Positions 1 through 9,190 are shown, counted from the first letter of the stretch. The stretch: DNA of 64,000 bases from Opitutia bacterium ISCC 52 (GCA_014529675.2 CP076040.1:434001-498000), one strand, 5' to 3'. The notes: generated by a model not told the origin, from the letters alone. Program-made: numbers and translations.

Positions 1-782
1 ATACCACGCCGGCTTTATTGAAAGAGTTGGGAGCTGAATTATTCGTTTATGGCAATGAACCGAATGGGTTGAACATCAACGAAGGTGTAGGAAGTCAGTA
101 TCCAAATCATCTCAGTGAAAAAGTCCTCGGGCATCAGGCTCATTTGGGAATTGCTCACGATGGAGATGCCGATCGTCTACTCATTTGTGATGAGTCGGGT
201 AAGGTGGTTTCAGGAGATAGACTGCTCGGGTTACTTGCCTTACACGAGTCCAAGCACGGTCGCCTGGAGAAGAACACGCTCGTAGCTACGAAGCAGAGTA
301 ATATTGGTTTAGACCACACCTTGGGGAAAGCGGGCGTCTCCGTCGTCAGGACATCCATTGGAGATCGCCATGTGTTAGAAGAAATGTCGAAGTCGGGCTA
401 CAACCTGGGTGGAGAAAGCTCGGGTCATGTTATAGTGTCCGATATCAATTCTACAGGGGATGGGTTGGCTGCTGCATTAAAACTCCTCGCTATTTTGGTG
501 GAAGAAGGGAGACCGCTTTCGGAGCTGCAATCGCGAGTGACCTTATTCCCTCAGATTTCTCAGGCCATAGAGGTCGTCGAAAAAAAACCATTGGAGGACC
601 TGGCGGAAATACAGTCGGTCCTCGACGGGTTGGAATCTGAGATGGGTGAGGCTGGGCGTGTGTTGTTGCGTTATTCAGGAACTGAGAACAAGATCCGTCT
701 CCTAGTTGAGGGAGAGGATGCCGATGCTGTAGAAGCTTGGTATCAACAGCTCGAAACAGTAGTCTGTGATCACCTTACCTGA
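1..782 (+). CDS. glmM: Phosphoglucosamine mutase, C-terminal part (5' end outside window)
   Basis: Interconverts glucosamine-6-phosphate and glucosamine-1-phosphate for UDP-GlcNAc, and so for peptidoglycan and LPS synthesis in the cytosol. The reading frame is open to the left edge, so the N-terminal domain with the phosphoserine loop lies outside the window. Visible are the metal-binding loop DGDADR (159-176), the sugar-specificity loop GGESSGH near 408-428, and the C-terminal phosphate-binding motif RYSGTENKIR near 669-698. The GESSGH loop is typical of GlmM rather than of phosphomannomutases. It is followed after 3 bp by a TPR gene and then psd, all on + and probably one transcript. Family assignment is firm; only the missing start limits the call. 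Confidence 0.93.
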   Translation, partial: TTPALLKELGAELFVYGNEPNGLNINEGVGSQYPNHLSEKVLGHQAHLGIAHDGDADRLLICDESGKVVSGDRLLGLLALHESKHGRLEKNTLVATKQSNIGLDHTLGKAGVSVVRTSIGDRHVLEEMSKSGYNLGGESSGHVIVSDINSTGDGLAAALKLLAILVEEGRPLSELQSRVTLFPQISQAIEVVEKKPLEDLAEIQSVLDGLESEMGEAGRVLLRYSGTENKIRLLVEGEDADAVEAWYQQLETVVCDHLT

Positions 783-785
783 CCT

Positions 786-1418
786 ATGGATGAACTGAAA
801 ATTTCTGAATTGGACGACCGCCTGCAGAAGCAGTTGCATTCAGCTCGTGAAGCACTTGGAAGAGGAGGCGTCGATTATATCGTCCAAATCTGTGGGGAGC
901 TATTGAAGCATCATCCAGGTGCATTTGAAGTTCGTGACTTACTCTGGAAAGCGCTCTACTCAGAAATTCAAAAGTCATCCGGCTTGTCTTGGCCGAACAA
1001 AAAATCGAGTGGCTTCCAATTCAAGCTCTCGACCCGATCATTATTAAAAACGGATCCATTGGCCTTGTTACTCAAATGCGATGAGCAACTGCGGGGAAAG
1101 CAGATATTTACGGAACTGTTTGTTTCTATGGACAAGGCTGCGGAGGCCCTGGGTTGGTTGGAATCGCGCGTGGTTGCCTGCAAGGCATTATCTGAATTGG
1201 AATCAGAGAAAGTAGCTCCCCGGCTTGCATTGGCCCAATTGTTAATAGAAGTAGGTCGACCTCAGCAGGCTATTGAATCTTTAGAATGGGCTCTATCGAA
1301 AGAGCCTTCCAATGCGAGTGCTCAAACCCTCCTTAAGAATGCCTCCGTTGCGGAAACCTTGCAACGTGGGAATTGGGAAGATTCGGGAACTTCCTTTCAT
1401 TCTAAAAAACAGTCCTAA
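786..1418 (+). CDS. TPR-like protein of unknown function
   Basis: This 210-residue protein has no signal peptide. The C-terminal third reads as a tetratricopeptide helix pair, with alternating small and large residues around LALAQLLIEVGRPQQAIESL and a following ALSKEPSNASAQ turn. The N-terminal half is helical and charged but not recognised. The ATG follows the glmM stop by 3 bp and the stop lies 7 bp before psd, so it is very likely translated in the same operon. A TPR fold implies a protein-protein interaction role, but no partner can be read from the sequence. No function is assigned. Confidence 0.75.
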   Translation: MDELKISELDDRLQKQLHSAREALGRGGVDYIVQICGELLKHHPGAFEVRDLLWKALYSEIQKSSGLSWPNKKSSGFQFKLSTRSLLKTDPLALLLKCDEQLRGKQIFTELFVSMDKAAEALGWLESRVVACKALSELESEKVAPRLALAQLLIEVGRPQQAIESLEWALSKEPSNASAQTLLKNASVAETLQRGNWEDSGTSFHSKKQS

Positions 1419-1425
1419 CTAAGGT

Positions 1426-2328
1426 ATGTCAGAAGCGATTCAAAAGGTTAAATTCTACAACCGATTATCCGGTAAGCTCGAAGAGGAACATATATATGGC
1501 GAGGCGTCTCTTCGATGGGCTTACTATAATCCGATCGGGAAGCTTGTTACGAAGCTGATAGTAAAGAACCCTATCTTATCACGTTTTTATGGTTGGCTGA
1601 TGAGTCGATCAAGTAGTCGCAAAAAGATCCTCCCCTTTATCGAACAGTACAAAGTGAACCCCGATGAATTCCTCGAGTCCCCTGAATCTTTCCGTCACTT
1701 CAATGATTTCTTCTATCGGGAACTAAAGCCGGAGAGCCGCCCCATCGAAGAAGGAGAAGGCACTATCGTGTTTCCTGCCGATGGTCGGCACCTCGCCTTT
1801 CCGAATATTCAGAAAGCGGATACAATCTATGCAAAGGGTCAGGTATTTAATCTCGAGCAGTTTCTCGGGGAAATGTCTCTTGTTCATGGGTTAGAAGGCG
1901 GCACTGTCCTCATCTCGCGATTGTGTCCCGTGGATTACCATCGGTTTCATGCTCCGTTTTCAGGCACTGCCATGACTCCGCAAATGGTTGGGAAATCTTT
2001 GTATTCAGTCAATCCGTTGGCTCTTTCTCAAAAGCTGGAGTATCTAACTGAAAATCGTCGTTGGATAATCCCCTTCAAATTGAAGGATGGAAAGATTGCG
2101 GTGGTAGTTGTGATCGGTGCCACCTTTGTCGGGAGCGCGGAGTTTACTTTTGAGCCCGGCTTCGTTGAAAAAGGGCAAGAGCTCGGCTACTTCCTCTTTG
2201 GTGGTTCCTGTGTAGCAACCATCTTGCCTCCGGGATATGTACAACTTGATGAAAGCCTTGCTTCCCAATCCCATGAAGGCGTTGAATCTTACGACCAAAT
2301 GGGGAGGCCATTTGCGGTATGTCGTTAA
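1426..2328 (+). CDS. psd: Phosphatidylserine decarboxylase proenzyme
   Basis: Makes phosphatidylethanolamine from phosphatidylserine at the inner membrane. The enzyme self-cleaves to form a pyruvoyl group. At 300 residues it has the expected length. Asp119 (in FPADG), His172/His175 (in DYHRFH) and Ser261 match the Asp-His-Ser triad of the family. The cleavage motif reads GGSC rather than the usual GST: the pyruvoyl-forming Ser is kept, but the next residue is Cys. Translation stays homologous to the end (EGVESYDQMG), so the gene appears intact. It is the last gene of the glmM-TPR-psd unit. Small overlapping frames after 2237 are shadows. Confidence 0.93.
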   Translation: MSEAIQKVKFYNRLSGKLEEEHIYGEASLRWAYYNPIGKLVTKLIVKNPILSRFYGWLMSRSSSRKKILPFIEQYKVNPDEFLESPESFRHFNDFFYRELKPESRPIEEGEGTIVFPADGRHLAFPNIQKADTIYAKGQVFNLEQFLGEMSLVHGLEGGTVLISRLCPVDYHRFHAPFSGTAMTPQMVGKSLYSVNPLALSQKLEYLTENRRWIIPFKLKDGKIAVVVVIGATFVGSAEFTFEPGFVEKGQELGYFLFGGSCVATILPPGYVQLDESLASQSHEGVESYDQMGRPFAVCR

Positions 2329-2488
2329 GGTAAACAGCCATGCTAAAAAGGGCTTGCATTCATCAAACCTCCACTTAGCTTTTCTCCCTCATTCATATTT
2401 GGGTGGTGTTGCCGAGTAAAGGTCACCTCAAAACACTCAGGAGTTAATTGACAGTTTAGATTTTTCATAACTCTTCGGAGTTACAGAT

Positions 2489-2573
2489 GCCTGGGTGGTG
2501 GAATTGGCAGACACGCTGGATTTAGGATCCAGTGCCGCGAGGCGTAGGGGTTCGACCCCCCTCCCAGGTACCA
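2489..2573 (+). tRNA. tRNA-Leu (anticodon UAG)
   Basis: An 85-nt tRNA with encoded CCA. The acceptor stem pairs 2489-2495 (GCCTGGG) with 2563-2569 (CCCAGGT), with one G-U pair. The anticodon arm CTGGA-loop-TCCAG carries TAG at positions 34-36, so it decodes CUN leucine codons. The long variable arm (TGCCGCGAGGCG) fits a class II leucine tRNA, and the TTCGA of the T loop is present. A TTGACA hexamer lies at 2448-2453, about 35 bp upstream, but no good -10 box follows. A partial copy of the 3' end lies at 2699-2719. Confidence 0.96.
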
Positions 2574-2698
2574 CTTAATCTCTATCTTGCTCTTCGTATT
2601 GATCTTGATCTGTTTCTAAATTTCACGGTCTCACCCCATACGGCGTGTTCCGGTTGCCTTCGGCCCCGGTCTTGTCAGTCGCCAATGCTCCTTCGGAA

Positions 2699-2719
2699 CG
2701 ACCCCCCTCCCAGGTGCCA
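2699..2719 (+). repeat. Partial copy of the tRNA-Leu 3' end
   Basis: Seventeen bases (2699-2715) repeat exactly the T-arm/acceptor end of tRNA-Leu (2553-2569). One differing base and CCA follow, matching 2571-2573. The rest of the tRNA is not duplicated. Copies of a tRNA 3' end downstream of the intact gene are typical of att sites left by integrases, but only about 130 bp separates the two and no integrase is present. An old attR-like scar or a tRNA decay fragment are both possible. Confidence 0.55.
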
Positions 2720-2792
2720 TCCGCCGCCGTTTCGAAGTTCGAAACTGTGGCGAGATGCCTTGTAAAAGATTTACCACTCCCTTCGATGTTCG

Positions 2793-3668
2793 CTACTTAC
2801 TTCCGTGATTTCTTTCCCAGGCAAAGAGGAATTGCTGAGCCAGTCCGGCATAAGAACCGAAGTGGGTTCGACCAAAGTGTGCGACTTGTTTGGGAGACCA
2901 ATCATCCAACCCATAGTGGCGTCGCATGACTTTCAGAATCCAGGTATCTACAGGAAAGGCTTCCAGCATATGGTAGCCGAATAAGAGAGTACAATCGGCC
3001 ACTTTTTCGCCCACTCCTGGAAATTCGCACAGGGCATCTTTCGCCTCTTCGTAGGGCTGCCAGCTGAGTGCGCTTAGGTCGATGTTCTCTTCGGCAATTT
3101 TGAGTGCCGTCTTGTGAATGTTGGCAGCACGAAATCCGAACTTACACGCCCGTAAAGCTGATTCCTCAATAGTCGTGAGATCCGCCCAAGTAGGTAGCTG
3201 ATTTATCTGATCTTCCAGCGGACGACCGAAGCGATTGCGCACCAGATGGATCATCTCTTTGATTTGCACAATCTGTTTGGTAGCGCTGCAGAGGAATCCA
3301 AGGAGCGTCTCGCCATGAGGTTGTGCCAGAATTCGTAATTCTGGATAGGTCTCCATGCAGCGTTTTAAATGCGAATCACTACGCCAGGGGAGTGTGTCGT
3401 AGTAAGCTTTATAAGCTTTGTTCGTTCCCAGGTAGTCGGTTAGTAATTTCTCAGCTCCTTCGCGTTGTTCCAGGAGACAACTCCACTCGACTTGCTTGTT
3501 CTCTAGCCAGCGAAGTCGTAGCGGGAAATTCAATACGACTCCTTGGTAGGAATATTCGTCCATCGAGTTCCAGCAAAATGCCTGGCCCCCATCCAGAGTC
3601 TCCTTAAATGAATTTAGGTCTGGTTGCCAATCGCTGTAGGCTTTCCAGGGAGACCACGAATCAATCAT
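2793..3668 (-). CDS. ogg: 8-oxoguanine DNA glycosylase/AP lyase, OGG1 type
   Basis: Removes oxidised guanine from DNA (base excision repair, cytosol). The N-terminal OGG_N-like domain is recognisable from SFKETLDGGQAFCW at residues 20-33. The helix-hairpin-helix GPD domain contains PGVGEKVADC with the predicted catalytic Lys222, then the conserved PVD with Asp241. This Lys/Asp pair matches OGG1 Lys249/Asp268 in spacing and context. At 291 residues it is close to human OGG1 in length and clearly not MutM. The ATG overlaps the stop of the upstream secreted-protein gene by 8 bp, suggesting co-translation. Confidence 0.9.
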   Translation of the reverse strand: MIDSWSPWKAYSDWQPDLNSFKETLDGGQAFCWNSMDEYSYQGVVLNFPLRLRWLENKQVEWSCLLEQREGAEKLLTDYLGTNKAYKAYYDTLPWRSDSHLKRCMETYPELRILAQPHGETLLGFLCSATKQIVQIKEMIHLVRNRFGRPLEDQINQLPTWADLTTIEESALRACKFGFRAANIHKTALKIAEENIDLSALSWQPYEEAKDALCEFPGVGEKVADCTLLFGYHMLEAFPVDTWILKVMRRHYGLDDWSPKQVAHFGRTHFGSYAGLAQQFLFAWERNHGSK

Positions 3669-4113
3669 CTCCCCACAAGAAACTCGATGCTGAGTCTAAC
3701 GTAGTACCATCCTTGCCGATCACCGATAATTTATACGCTACCGGAGGATGAGTCTTATCCGCCCACTTTTCACCGGTTAGCCCCAGGTAGATGGGTTTTG
3801 AAGGTTCGATCGACGAGCTTGCTTGAAAGATGTACTCTTTGAGGTCTGGAGAGCCTGGTTCATACACTTCCAGCTTGAAGTGATCGACCGCATCGGAAGT
3901 GGACAATTGGAAAGTAACATAGTGACCCGTCCTCGCTTCTGAATCGGATCGCAGGATCGTTCTGTTGCCGGCTACTTCGACTCCATTGAAATATTCTGAG
4001 ATTCGAGTGAAGGATTCCTCAGAGTAGTAGCGTTGCTCCAAATAATCGATAGAAGCAAAACCCACCGAACAGGTGAGTGCTAGCAAAGTGATAATGGATC
4101 GAATCAGCGGCAT
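3661..4113 (-). CDS. Small secreted protein of unknown function
   Basis: From the ATG at 4113 the protein has 150 residues and begins with a good signal peptide (MPLIRSIITLLALTCSVGFA, cleavage likely after the Ala), so it is probably periplasmic. The frame opens further to a TTG at 4149. I prefer 4113 because a TATAAT hexamer on the minus strand sits just upstream of 4149 and would leave almost no leader for the TTG. The mature part is mostly beta-prone and rich in Ser/Thr, and I do not recognise it. It precedes the OGG1-type gene with an 8-bp overlap. Confidence 0.7.
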   Translation of the reverse strand: MPLIRSIITLLALTCSVGFASIDYLEQRYYSEESFTRISEYFNGVEVAGNRTILRSDSEARTGHYVTFQLSTSDAVDHFKLEVYEPGSPDLKEYIFQASSSIEPSKPIYLGLTGEKWADKTHPPVAYKLSVIGKDGTTLDSASSFLWGDD

Positions 4114-4383
4114 GGTTGTAAATGATTGGGAAAAGGAGAGGGGAGTCAATGTTCCGGATTATACCGGACGAAGGACGTGAGGGTTGGTGAATGAGTAAAT
4201 TGTACCTGAATGGAAAGTAAGAGAAAGAACTATATATTTAGACTCGCCTGAGATTTCGGGCGGGTCACGGAAATGTTCCGAGGATTCGTAAAAAACGAGA
4301 GTTTTTGAGCTGGTTAGCCCCTGTTAGGCTAGGTTCTATTCGAACTAATTAGTATTTTTACCAATCCGGTGAACCGTCCGGAA

Positions 4384-6390
4384 TCACCATGAGGAGTAGC
4401 GCTTAAGTCGCACCACCTCATAAAGATCCGGATTTACCCGCTGGATAAAGCGACTTGGGTTCATGAAGTTCGTGTTGCCTCCAAACTGAGTCATACGTGG
4501 CGAGGTCATATAGAGTTCGTCCATAGCTCGAGTAACCGCTACATAGAAAAGGCGACGTTCTTCGTCGAGGTCGCCGCGGTCGATAGCTCGTTTGAGTGGA
4601 AATAGTCCCTCTGAACAACCAAGGAGGAATACCACTGGAAACTCCAATCCTTTAGCTTGGTGAACCGTCGTCAGGCGCAATTGGTCTTCGTCGGGATCGA
4701 TGGATTTCTGAGAGGTCTCCGAATTCATCAGCACGAGTTGCGACAGTAGCTCTTGCAGATCTGTAAAGCGCTGTGCGAAACCGATCAGACTCTGCAGATC
4801 ATCCATCCTTTGCAGGTAATTGGGGTAGAGGGTCTTTATGAAATCAGCATACCAGCCTTCCACGGCCAGAGCCACTACTTCGCTCGGTGACTCGGAGTTA
4901 GCTGCTTTCACAATTGACTGAACAGTAGCTGCCAGGGATTCCCAATGATCGCGCGCGCCTTTGGGGACTTTGGCTATGACCGGCTTCGTCAGAAACATGT
5001 CGGATATGTGTTCACCGGTTGTTTTAGCTTCCTCATATGCAGTAATGAAAATTTTCTCAGCCGTTTTCTCACCCACCTTAGGGAGCAATCCACAGAAACG
5101 ATGAAAGGCTCGGGAGTCGTTTGAGTTATAGGCAAATTTTATTTGAGCCACCAGATCCTTGATGTGGGCTTGTTCGAAGAACTGAACACCGCTGGTTATT
5201 TGAAAGGGCAGGTGCTGACGGGTGAGCTCCATTTGAAGATCCACTGCTTGGTAGTGAGCCCGGTAGAGTACGGTGATATCGCTAAGCGATCGACCTTCTT
5301 CGAGAAGCGCTTGAATTCTTCGTATAACCACTGAGGCTTCTTCCCTTCCATCCATAGCCTGGATCATCATGGGTTGAAGGTGAGAATCTCTGACTGGGCG
5401 TAGTTCTTTATGGAAGCCTTGCCCTGAGTCGAACTGGTTGATGATGTCGTTCGCAAATGACAGAATCTCTGGCGTGCTTCGGTAATTTGTTTCAATACGG
5501 TACATTTCTGTGCCGTCGTGATTGTCAGGAAAATGGAGGATGTTTTCGTAGTTGGCCCCGCGCCAGGAGTAAATGCTCTGGGCATCGTCTCCTACCGCCA
5601 TGATCTGGTTCCGACTGCCGATCAGGTCGATGATTTGTGCCTGGATCTTATTGGTGTCCTGATACTCGTCCACGAGTATGTGCTGGAATCGATCCTGGTA
5701 ATATTTCGCAACCTGCTCCTGGGTCTTTAAAATCTCCAACCAGTAGGCGAGTAGATCATCATAGTCAGCAACCTGCTGAGTCTTCTTTCTTTCCGTATAG
5801 CCCTCTGCGAATTTCTCGAAGTCGGGGATGTACTCATGGAAGTAGGGAGAGAATTGATTTACAGAATCCTCGATCGATTGGCAGGTGTTACGAGCGAGGC
5901 TGAGGGTGTTGGATATAACTTTGGCCTTGGGGTTATTCTTATCCTTAAGAAACAAGGCGTCTTTACTGCGGATGACCGTCGTCAGCAGTGACTCGGCATC
6001 GGACTGGTCCATGATGGTGTAGTTGGACTTTATGCCCAGCGGCTCCCCATGCATGCGCAGCATTCTCTGTCCGATGGAGTGAAACGTGCCCCCCCAGAAG
6101 GCTCGTCTTTGCACACCGGTTAGCTCCTCAACCCGGGCCAGCATTTCTCGGGCAGCTTTGTTGGTGAAGGTGAGCAGCAATATGTTTCCGGGATGAACAC
6201 CTTGTTCTAGTAGGTAAGCCACACGATAGGTCAGGGTGCGGGTTTTCCCCGAACCGGCTCCTGCCAAGACCAGTGCTGGACCCTCCGGTGCCGTTACAGC
6301 GGCGTATTGCTCGTCATTGAGTTCGGCACGAAAATCAATGGGTGGATAACCCATATCTTGAGGCGATGATGTCCAGCTGTCTAAATCCAT
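4384..6390 (-). CDS. uvrD: UvrD/PcrA/Rep-family superfamily 1 DNA helicase
   Basis: An ATP-driven 3'-5' DNA helicase for repair and replication restart, cytosolic. Walker A GAGSGKT is at residues 44-50, the Walker B/motif II VDEYQDTN at about 240, and motif III DDAQSIYSWRGA follows. The late motifs TVHQAKGLEFPVVFL and FYVAVTRA are present, so 1A, 1B, 2A and 2B are all covered. At 668 residues it is the size of Rep and slightly shorter than UvrD, lacking a long C-terminal tail. The three names cannot be separated by eye. It lies downstream of proB on the same strand. A 234-bp non-coding stretch with weak hairpins (4242-4265) follows. Confidence 0.92.
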   Translation of the reverse strand: MDLDSWTSSPQDMGYPPIDFRAELNDEQYAAVTAPEGPALVLAGAGSGKTRTLTYRVAYLLEQGVHPGNILLLTFTNKAAREMLARVEELTGVQRRAFWGGTFHSIGQRMLRMHGEPLGIKSNYTIMDQSDAESLLTTVIRSKDALFLKDKNNPKAKVISNTLSLARNTCQSIEDSVNQFSPYFHEYIPDFEKFAEGYTERKKTQQVADYDDLLAYWLEILKTQEQVAKYYQDRFQHILVDEYQDTNKIQAQIIDLIGSRNQIMAVGDDAQSIYSWRGANYENILHFPDNHDGTEMYRIETNYRSTPEILSFANDIINQFDSGQGFHKELRPVRDSHLQPMMIQAMDGREEASVVIRRIQALLEEGRSLSDITVLYRAHYQAVDLQMELTRQHLPFQITSGVQFFEQAHIKDLVAQIKFAYNSNDSRAFHRFCGLLPKVGEKTAEKIFITAYEEAKTTGEHISDMFLTKPVIAKVPKGARDHWESLAATVQSIVKAANSESPSEVVALAVEGWYADFIKTLYPNYLQRMDDLQSLIGFAQRFTDLQELLSQLVLMNSETSQKSIDPDEDQLRLTTVHQAKGLEFPVVFLLGCSEGLFPLKRAIDRGDLDEERRLFYVAVTRAMDELYMTSPRMTQFGGNTNFMNPSRFIQRVNPDLYEVVRLKRYSSW

Positions 6391-6471
6391 AAAGAGCCGA
6401 CGTTAGGGATCGACCTTGAGGAGGGAAACAAATTCTCCCAATTGTGAATAATTCGCCGAGACTAGCTCCGC

Positions 6472-7599
6472 TTAGACGAGCACCAGATCATCGCGATGGA
6501 TGACGTCCCACTTACTGCGGTTAGGAAACGATTGTGCGATTTCCTCTTTCGACTTCCCCAAAATAGATTGCAGTTCTTCGCTGCTGAAGCGGACGAGCCC
6601 ACGTGCGATCAGATTGTGATTCTGATCTACTACTTCAATGAGCGAGTCAGTCGGGAAATCCGATTCGCAGCTCCGAATTCCGAGGGCAAGCAAACTGCAG
6701 CCTTCTTCAACCAATGCGGTGGCGGCACCCTCATCTACAGCGATTTTTCCTTGAGGCTTGGCAAAAAAGGCTAACCAGCGCTTCCGGCTCTCAAGAGGTA
6801 TGTCGGATGGAATGAAGTAGGTTCCCTCAGCACTGCCCTTGAAAAGATCAGTTAGAATGTGAGGTGCATCCCCAGCGCCGAGGAATACTCCGCACTCTGA
6901 CCGTGTAGCGACTTTGGCCGCTTCGATCTTTGAAGTCATTCCGCCGATGGAGGTCTCGCTGGTGGTTCCTTTCGCGAGCGCTTCAATTTCAGGGTTGATA
7001 TTTTCAACGACGGGAATCAGTCTGTCACCATCATCGAGATCAAGTAGTCCAGGAACCGTTGTGAGAATAGAAAGTACTTGGGATTTCGTAATACTGGCTA
7101 CCAGGGCAGAGAGGATGTCGTTGTCTCCAAATTTGATTTCAAGCTCCTCTGCACTCACTGAGTCGTTCTCGTTGATAATAGGAACCACGCCTTCGCCAAG
7201 CAGTGTCTCTATCGTGTGCATAATGGCCAGGTGGCGCCTCCGACCGTGGACATCGTCCCGAGTCAGCAAAATTTGCCCGACGACAATATCAAATGGCTCG
7301 AAATGCTTTTGCCAGGTTTGGGTCAATATACTTTGGCCAACTGCGGCACAGGCCTGAAGCTTTTCAATAGCTTTGGGGCGTTTCTCTAATCCCAGTCTCC
7401 CCATCCCGAGGCCCACGGCTCCCGAGCTTACCAGGATGACCTGAATTCCCTTTTCTCTCAAGCTGGCGATTTGTTCACAAAATGAGCGGACATACGATTC
7501 GTTCATTTCACCGTTTCCAGAAGTGAGTACATTCGTGCCCACCTTCACGACCATTCGGCGTGCGTCTGAAAAATGCTTTAATGTGGTCTCTTCGTTCAA
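6472..7599 (-). CDS. proB: Glutamate 5-kinase
   Basis: Phosphorylates glutamate in the first step of proline synthesis (cytosol). The amino-acid-kinase fold is clear: VVKVGTNVL near residue 17, LVSSGAVGLGMGRLG near 58, then INENDSVS and the GGMTSKI loop. A C-terminal PUA domain (about 280-375) is present, as in most bacterial ProB proteins, giving a normal 375 residues. The opening codon is TTG at 7599; an ATG at 7554 would start too close to the first strand, so TTG is kept. No proA is adjacent. Confidence 0.93.
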   Translation of the reverse strand: MNEETTLKHFSDARRMVVKVGTNVLTSGNGEMNESYVRSFCEQIASLREKGIQVILVSSGAVGLGMGRLGLEKRPKAIEKLQACAAVGQSILTQTWQKHFEPFDIVVGQILLTRDDVHGRRRHLAIMHTIETLLGEGVVPIINENDSVSAEELEIKFGDNDILSALVASITKSQVLSILTTVPGLLDLDDGDRLIPVVENINPEIEALAKGTTSETSIGGMTSKIEAAKVATRSECGVFLGAGDAPHILTDLFKGSAEGTYFIPSDIPLESRKRWLAFFAKPQGKIAVDEGAATALVEEGCSLLALGIRSCESDFPTDSLIEVVDQNHNLIARGLVRFSSEELQSILGKSKEEIAQSFPNRSKWDVIHRDDLVLV

Positions 7600-7651
7600 A
7601 TCAACTGAGTTCTTGGGCGGATGGGATTAGATTTCTCCTAAAAACGCCAAT

Positions 7652-7678
7652 AAAAAAGCGCCGTGATAACGGCGCTTT
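7652..7678 (-). terminator. Rho-independent terminator after frr
   Basis: A 10-bp perfect stem (7655-7664 with 7669-7678, loop GATA) is followed on the minus strand by a run of six T (complement of 7652-7657). It lies about 20 bp past the frr stop, so it ends the pyrH-frr transcript before proB. Confidence 0.88.
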
Positions 7679-7698
7679 GAAATTGGATGAGAACGGGC

Positions 7699-8256
7699 TT
7701 ACATCGCTTGGAGCTCTTGTTCCTTGCTCTTCATGTGGTTGTCAATGTCTTCCACATGGTCGTGGGTGATTTTCTCCACTTCTTTTTCCCAGCGTTTGAA
7801 GTCATCCTCGGAAATTTCTCCATCCTTTTTGGCTTCTTTTAGAAGATCGAGTCCGTCCTTACGTGCATGACGCACACTGATACGGCCATCCTCGGCCATC
7901 CGGTGGGCTACTTTGACCAGCTCCTGGCGGCGGTCACCGCTGAGTTCTGGAATAGGAATCCGAATGATGGCTCCGTCAATCGATGGGTTGAGTCCCAGAT
8001 TGGCCGTCATAATAGATTTCTCGATCGGTTGCATCACTGACTTATCCCAAGGCTGAATTTGGATCGTTCTGGAATCGGGCGTGGTGATCGCTGCCATATC
8101 ACGCAAACGCATGTTGCTTCCGTAGGCGTCGACCATGACATTCTCCACCATGGAAGGGGATGCCTTACCCGTATGGAGAGTGGAGAAATCGTGCAAGGTG
8201 TGTTCCACAGCCTTGCCCATGCTTTGTTTGGTATCGTTAATAATTTCTTGGCTCAT
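7699..8256 (-). CDS. frr: Ribosome recycling factor
   Basis: Splits post-termination ribosomes together with EF-G. At 185 residues it has the canonical length. Landmarks are the ARKDGLD-like segment RISVRHARKDGLDLLK, the LTGDRRQELVK-like segment (here LSGDRRQELVKVAHRM) and the helical C-terminal KEKELQAM-type end (here KEQELQAM). It lies 22 bp downstream of pyrH on the same strand, the usual pyrH-frr order. The rpsB-tsf genes that often precede this pair are not present here; tRNA-Gln lies upstream instead. A strong terminator follows. Confidence 0.96.
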   Translation of the reverse strand: MSQEIINDTKQSMGKAVEHTLHDFSTLHTGKASPSMVENVMVDAYGSNMRLRDMAAITTPDSRTIQIQPWDKSVMQPIEKSIMTANLGLNPSIDGAIIRIPIPELSGDRRQELVKVAHRMAEDGRISVRHARKDGLDLLKEAKKDGEISEDDFKRWEKEVEKITHDHVEDIDNHMKSKEQELQAM

Positions 8257-8278
8257 AAATGGGTGTGATTGAGTGATC

Positions 8279-9019
8279 TTATCCGTGGACTAGGGTCCCG
8301 ATGGTTTCTCCTGATACAGCTTTTTTAATGGCATCTGGATCGTTGAGGTCAATCACGAGAATAGGGACCTGATTATCCATGCAGAGAGAAAATGCGGTGG
8401 AATCCATGACTTTGAGACGCTGATTCAAGCATTCCATATAGGTGAGCGTGTCGTATTTGACTGCGTCGTCGTGTTTCATTGGGTCTTTATCGTAGATACC
8501 GTCGACCTTGGTGGCTTTCAAAATGATTTCGGCCTGCACTTCGTTGGCTCGGAGCGCTGCCGTCGTATCCGTGGAAAAGTACGGGTTCCCGGTCCCAGCA
8601 CCAAAGATGACCAGGCGTCCTCGCTCCAAGTGACGGGTCGCTCGACGTAGAATGTAGGGTTCTGCCACTGCATCCATCCGTATGGCGGAAAGCACTCGAG
8701 TGACCACTCCCAGTTTTTCCAAACAGTCCATCAACGCCATAGAGTTGATCACGGTGGCCAGCATGCCCATGTAATCGCCGGTGGTTCGAGCCACGCCTTT
8801 ACCTTCGCCCTGGAGCCCTCGGAATATGTTTCCGCCGCCTACTACGACGCCGATTTCCATCCCAAAATCCCAGATTTCTTTCAGCTGTTTACAAATTCTC
8901 AGCAGAATCTCGGGATCGATCGGATCACCGGAATCGGGATTTTTTAATACTTCACCACTCAGCTTGAGAATGATGCGTTTATACTTCAGTTCGCGGGTCG
9001 CAGAAGAGTCTGTTTGCAT
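8279..9019 (-). CDS. pyrH: UMP kinase
   Basis: Phosphorylates UMP to UDP for pyrimidine nucleotide synthesis; bacterial PyrH acts as a hexamer. Recognisable motifs are [19 protein letters not shown], the acceptor loop [19 protein letters not shown] and the C-terminal [11 protein letters not shown] start at the ATG at 9019 because AAGAAGG lies 5 bp upstream. This gives 246 residues, the usual size. The frame extends to 9058 but without a ribosome binding site. It is co-transcribed with frr. Confidence 0.95.
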   Translation of the reverse strand: MQTDSSATRELKYKRIILKLSGEVLKNPDSGDPIDPEILLRICKQLKEIWDFGMEIGVVVGGGNIFRGLQGEGKGVARTTGDYMGMLATVINSMALMDCLEKLGVVTRVLSAIRMDAVAEPYILRRATRHLERGRLVIFGAGTGNPYFSTDTTAALRANEVQAEIILKATKVDGIYDKDPMKHDDAVKYDTLTYMECLNQRLKVMDSTAFSLCMDNQVPILVIDLNDPDAIKKAVSGETIGTLVHG

Positions 9020-9190
9020 TAAAGCCTTCTTGTAGGTGAATCCCAGGTGGGTCGTCAATCGTTGAAAAGGAAAGATTCTAACTTATCCCTCGGATTTGCT
9101 GGTTTGTGAGCAGAAGTGAGTCCTCATATTCGACTGTTTTCAGTACTTGACGTGCCAAAAAAATCTTACCACCTTACCTGCCTTTATTGT

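Noticed and set aside
4240-4320. Hairpins downstream of the UvrD-like gene (for example GACTCGCC/GGCGGGTC).
   Set aside because: No T run follows the stems on the relevant strand, so a terminator call was not made.
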